A stretch of 64,000 bases of DNA from Ignavibacteriota bacterium. Its GTDB lineage: Bacteria; Bacteroidota; Ignavibacteria; Ignavibacteriales; Melioribacteraceae. The stretch is from the NCBI GenBank assembly GCA_002698995.1, contig PAAX01000010.1, positions 62,001 through 126,000 of the forward strand. Direction: 5' to 3'. A model generated the notes under the pieces. That model had not been told where the DNA came from and did not search any database. It was given only the letters and a program-made list of their open reading frames with translations. The position numbers and the translations under genes were made by a program. Positions 61,576 through 64,000 of this stretch are shown here, one piece after another. Numbering within the stretch: position 1 is the first letter of the stretch; each line of letters starts with the position of its first letter.

Positions 61576-64000
61576 TTATTTGATTATCGCAAATTTGCCA
61601 ATGTGAGTACCAACTCTTGGTGCATCAACATGGTATATATAGAGTCCATAAGCTACATCCATACCATCATCAGTAACTAAATTCCATGAAACCGAACCGT
61701 CATTAGGAGATGAATCTTTGTAAAGAGTTTTTACCAATTGACCCGCAACCGTATATATCTTTATAGTACATTCGGCAGGAAGATTTATAAAATCAATTCT
61801 TCTTTCACCTCTGCCTGTTTGATTTAAGTTTCTCTTTTCCCACTTTGCTGCTGCAATGTATGGATTAGGAACTACTGAAATATCCTTCAGCTCATTTTGC
61901 GCTTTAGAATTATCTACAGAAGCAGATTTAGTGGAGAATGTGAAATAATCATTTGACTTAAACGGTTTTGTAGTTTTAATCTGATATATATCACCAGGCT
62001 GAGGATATCTAGGTTGATAACCAATTCCAGCCGGTTGATTATAGGTAATCTTCCATGTTAATCTGAATGCATTATTTACATACTCTATCAATGTTATATG
62101 ATCACCAATAGATAATTTACCGTCACCATTTGTATCAAATACTTCGGCTTGAGTAGTATCATTAGTAGTTTTATTAAATACTAAGAAATTAACCGGAATA
62201 TTAAAGAATGGCGTTGTTGTTACATCGGAATCATAAAATTTAATTTCATAATCAGAAGGCCATTTAACATTTCTTGCAGGAGAACTACTGTCGGGTATTA
62301 CATTCATAGTTAAATTGCTTTCGCCTATCAACCAACCTGTTGATGTATCTATTATACTTATCTCAGTTGAATTATTTATCGAAACAGTCATACCATCAAA
62401 AGGTGTACTGAATTTACCTGTACCAATATTTGATGAATCCTGAGTAACCAAAGTATCCAATGAAGATTCGAATGTTCTTATAATATTGAACTGAGTTGTT
62501 TTGTAACTTGGGAAATCCCCGTCTGAAACAAATTCTACTTTATAGCTGGCACCTTCTTTTATTTCACTAGGATTAAGAATTGCAACTGTAAGAGAACCGG
62601 TTCCAACACCTTCCTTTACTTCAGTAGTACTTCCTAAAATATCAGGAGGTAAATAACCAGCCGCCGGTGCATTTGGAGTAACAACAGCACAGTTAATATC
62701 TATAAACTGAATATTACCGCTGAAATCTTCTGTAATAGTTTTTGTACATTCCGAAGGTGTTAATCCTTTTGTTCCAAAAGTAGGATCACCTTGATCATAT
62801 GATACAACTGCATAATAATACTGCACACCGTTTTCAACATCTTCATCTACAAAAGAGTGCTGCAAACCTGTGTCGTTTCCTCTCCAGAAACTTGCACCGT
62901 TAATTCCAACAGGATCGGGACCAGAAATTCCATTCTTTAAGTCAAACTGAGCTATCGGTTTATAAAATTTTGGTTCCCCTTTAGAGTCAGTAATAATTTT
63001 TATATCATTAAATTCAGGTTCTGTACTTCTATAAATTACATATCCCTCAAAGTCTTTCTTATAGCCTAAAGTCGGATCATTCTGTTCATAACCCAAGAAA
63101 GGATCTCTTGATTCTTCAGCAATTGCATCCCAATATAAGAATACTTTACCGTCACCGGGAATAGCTTTAACTGTAGGCTTTAGCGGAGGTTTAGAGAAAT
63201 TATAGTTAGCATTGTAAATCTGCTGAACAGTTTCTTTATTGAATACCAAATCTTCAAGATTGCTTCCGAATACCAAAGCCATTGAAAATCTTTCACGTAA
63301 GTTTTTATCAAGCGGGAAAGTACCGGATGCAAAAACCATACTAATATTAGCTCTCTGTAAAGAGGTATCAAAGTTAGCTTTCTGCATTCTTAACCACATC
63401 GCTTCATCATCTTTAGGCCAGCCGCCGCCTGTACCGCCGTCACCTAATCTATAAATTGAAAGACTTGTTAAACCAATTTGATCAGATTCATCTTTGTCTG
63501 TTCTGTCAAAGTTCGGCTCACCGTCAGTTGGTATTCCATCACCTTCACCTTGGTCGGGACTAACATAATTAATATCAAAAGGACCAATACCATCTTGTCC
63601 AACGTCATTGTTCAACGGTTCATTTTCATCTGCATCCCATTGACCGTTATTATTTATATCGAGATAACCAACCCAGTCATTATCATTATCAACATTATCA
63701 TCTCTTCTTTCATCTACCATTCCATCCCCGTCATCATCAATTCCGTTGGTACCATTGCCAGGACTTTCCAAATAGGCATAACCGTAATAACCGGTTTCCC
63801 AGGCGCCCGGAGCTCCTTTACCATCATTATCATATGCATAAGCCAAGTCAAGTAAAACATCATAAGAAGCGTTATCATCTGCATTATCACCCGATCCGCC
63901 AACACCGGTATCGGTATAGAATCCAAAGAATGTCTTTTTATAATCAAAATCAGATATGTTTACTATGTCATAATGCCAGAAAATGATATCTTCGGCAAGA
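61576..64000 (-). CDS. Large Asp-rich surface protein with FnIII-like and FlgD/T9SS-like C-terminus (5' end outside window)
   Basis: The frame stays open to the window edge, so at least 807 residues are present and the start is not seen. A TTG inside the frame at 63846 is an internal Leu. Visible parts are an Asp/Asn/Gly-rich stretch (NGIDDDGDGMVDERRDDN, DINNNGQWDADENEP) of calcium-binding or thrombospondin type-3 style, a FnIII-like domain (VKAIPGDGKVFLYWDA to YYYAVVSYDQGDP), and an EF-hand/dockerin-like loop (DTNGDGKLSIGDH). The C-terminus (VVPNPYIAAAKWEK, CTIKIYTVAGQLVKTLY, AYGLYIYHVDAP) is like FlgD-Ig/T9SS sorting domains, though without the NPFNP motif. Together with the PorV-like protein 11 bases downstream it is probably exported and surface-attached. 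Its role in the glucan locus is unknown; binding glucan is a guess. Confidence 0.8.
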   Translation of the reverse strand, partial: LAEDIIFWHYDIVNISDFDYKKTFFGFYTDTGVGGSGDNADDNASYDVLLDLAYAYDNDGKGAPGAWETGYYGYAYLESPGNGTNGIDDDGDGMVDERRDDNVDNDNDWVGYLDINNNGQWDADENEPLNNDVGQDGIGPFDINYVSPDQGEGDGIPTDGEPNFDRTDKDESDQIGLTSLSIYRLGDGGTGGGWPKDDEAMWLRMQKANFDTSLQRANISMVFASGTFPLDKNLRERFSMALVFGSNLEDLVFNKETVQQIYNANYNFSKPPLKPTVKAIPGDGKVFLYWDAIAEESRDPFLGYEQNDPTLGYKKDFEGYVIYRSTEPEFNDIKIITDSKGEPKFYKPIAQFDLKNGISGPDPVGINGASFWRGNDTGLQHSFVDEDVENGVQYYYAVVSYDQGDPTFGTKGLTPSECTKTITEDFSGNIQFIDINCAVVTPNAPAAGYLPPDILGSTTEVKEGVGTGSLTVAILNPSEIKEGASYKVEFVSDGDFPSYKTTQFNIIRTFESSLDTLVTQDSSNIGTGKFSTPFDGMTVSINNSTEISIIDTSTGWLIGESNLTMNVIPDSSSPARNVKWPSDYEIKFYDSDVTTTPFFNIPVNFLVFNKTTNDTTQAEVFDTNGDGKLSIGDHITLIEYVNNAFRLTWKITYNQPAGIGYQPRYPQPGDIYQIKTTKPFKSNDYFTFSTKSASVDNSKAQNELKDISVVPNPYIAAAKWEKRNLNQTGRGERRIDFINLPAECTIKIYTVAGQLVKTLYKDSSPNDGSVSWNLVTDDGMDVAYGLYIYHVDAPRVGTHIGKFAIIK

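Noticed and set aside
63844-63846. Start of the large surface protein at this position
   Set aside because: The codon is TTG inside an open frame that continues upstream to base 64000 with sensible protein text, so the gene simply runs off the window.

Overview
The window is AT-rich (roughly one third G+C by eye), densely packed and almost entirely on the minus strand. It most likely comes from the Ignavibacteria (Bacteroidota/Chlorobi group) or a close relative. The main clue is the type IX secretion (T9SS) sorting domain with the core QNYPNPFNP(S/T)T and a C-terminus ending K(M/L)(M/T)L(L/I/V)K, carried by five complete proteins. [FeFe]-hydrogenase maturases, a 2-oxoacid:ferredoxin oxidoreductase and many secreted glycosidases suggest an anaerobic or facultative fermenter of plant or algal polysaccharides. 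The taxonomic call is inference from gene content.

Region 1-20 kb is mainly core metabolism. It holds an M16 peptidase pair (plus strand), then a tight minus-strand operon (truA, SDR reductase, SRPBCC protein, DUF2231 membrane protein, outer-membrane barrel, enoyl-CoA hydratase, divergent deacetylase). Next come a DUF58 protein with a TPR lipoprotein, HydG-HydE, a T9SS-exported cleaved-adhesin-like protein, an LD-carboxypeptidase, a TonB-dependent receptor with a T9SS-exported partner, and a glycerolipid acyltransferase. Five tRNA genes (Pro, Arg, His, Glu, Glu) lie at 19.5-20.1 kb behind one recognisable promoter.

Region 20-34 kb holds a lolC/E-lolD-type lipoprotein-release ABC transporter, leucyl aminopeptidase, an EamA transporter, a DUF3574 lipoprotein, NrnA, KorAB, DsbD and glutamine-dependent NAD synthetase.

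Region 34-64 kb is the accessory highlight: about 29 kb of uninterrupted minus-strand genes with gaps of 0-40 bases, ending at a strong hairpin near 34.9 kb. It encodes a beta-glucan (laminarin/mixed-linkage/cellulosic) utilisation locus: two GH5, two GH16, one GH17, four GH3, an SSS and a GPH sugar symporter, a DUF418 membrane protein, an aldo/keto reductase and a 1150-residue cytosolic protein that looks like a clan GH-Q glycoside phosphorylase. No SusC/SusD pair and no regulator is seen. At the head are a PorV/PorQ-family barrel and a large Asp-rich surface protein that runs off the window. The working model (inference) is surface digestion by T9SS-exported GH5/GH16/GH3, trimming by lipoprotein and periplasmic GH5/GH16/GH17/GH3, uptake by the two symporters, and cytosolic phosphorolysis by the 1150-residue protein.

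Two small features deserve attention. A 63-base palindromic element sits exactly in frame inside the sorting domain of a GH16. A 39-codon ORF overlaps both neighbours between the GPH symporter and a GH3 gene. No CRISPR array, prophage, transposase or rRNA was seen, and there is no gene-free stretch longer than about 300 bases.
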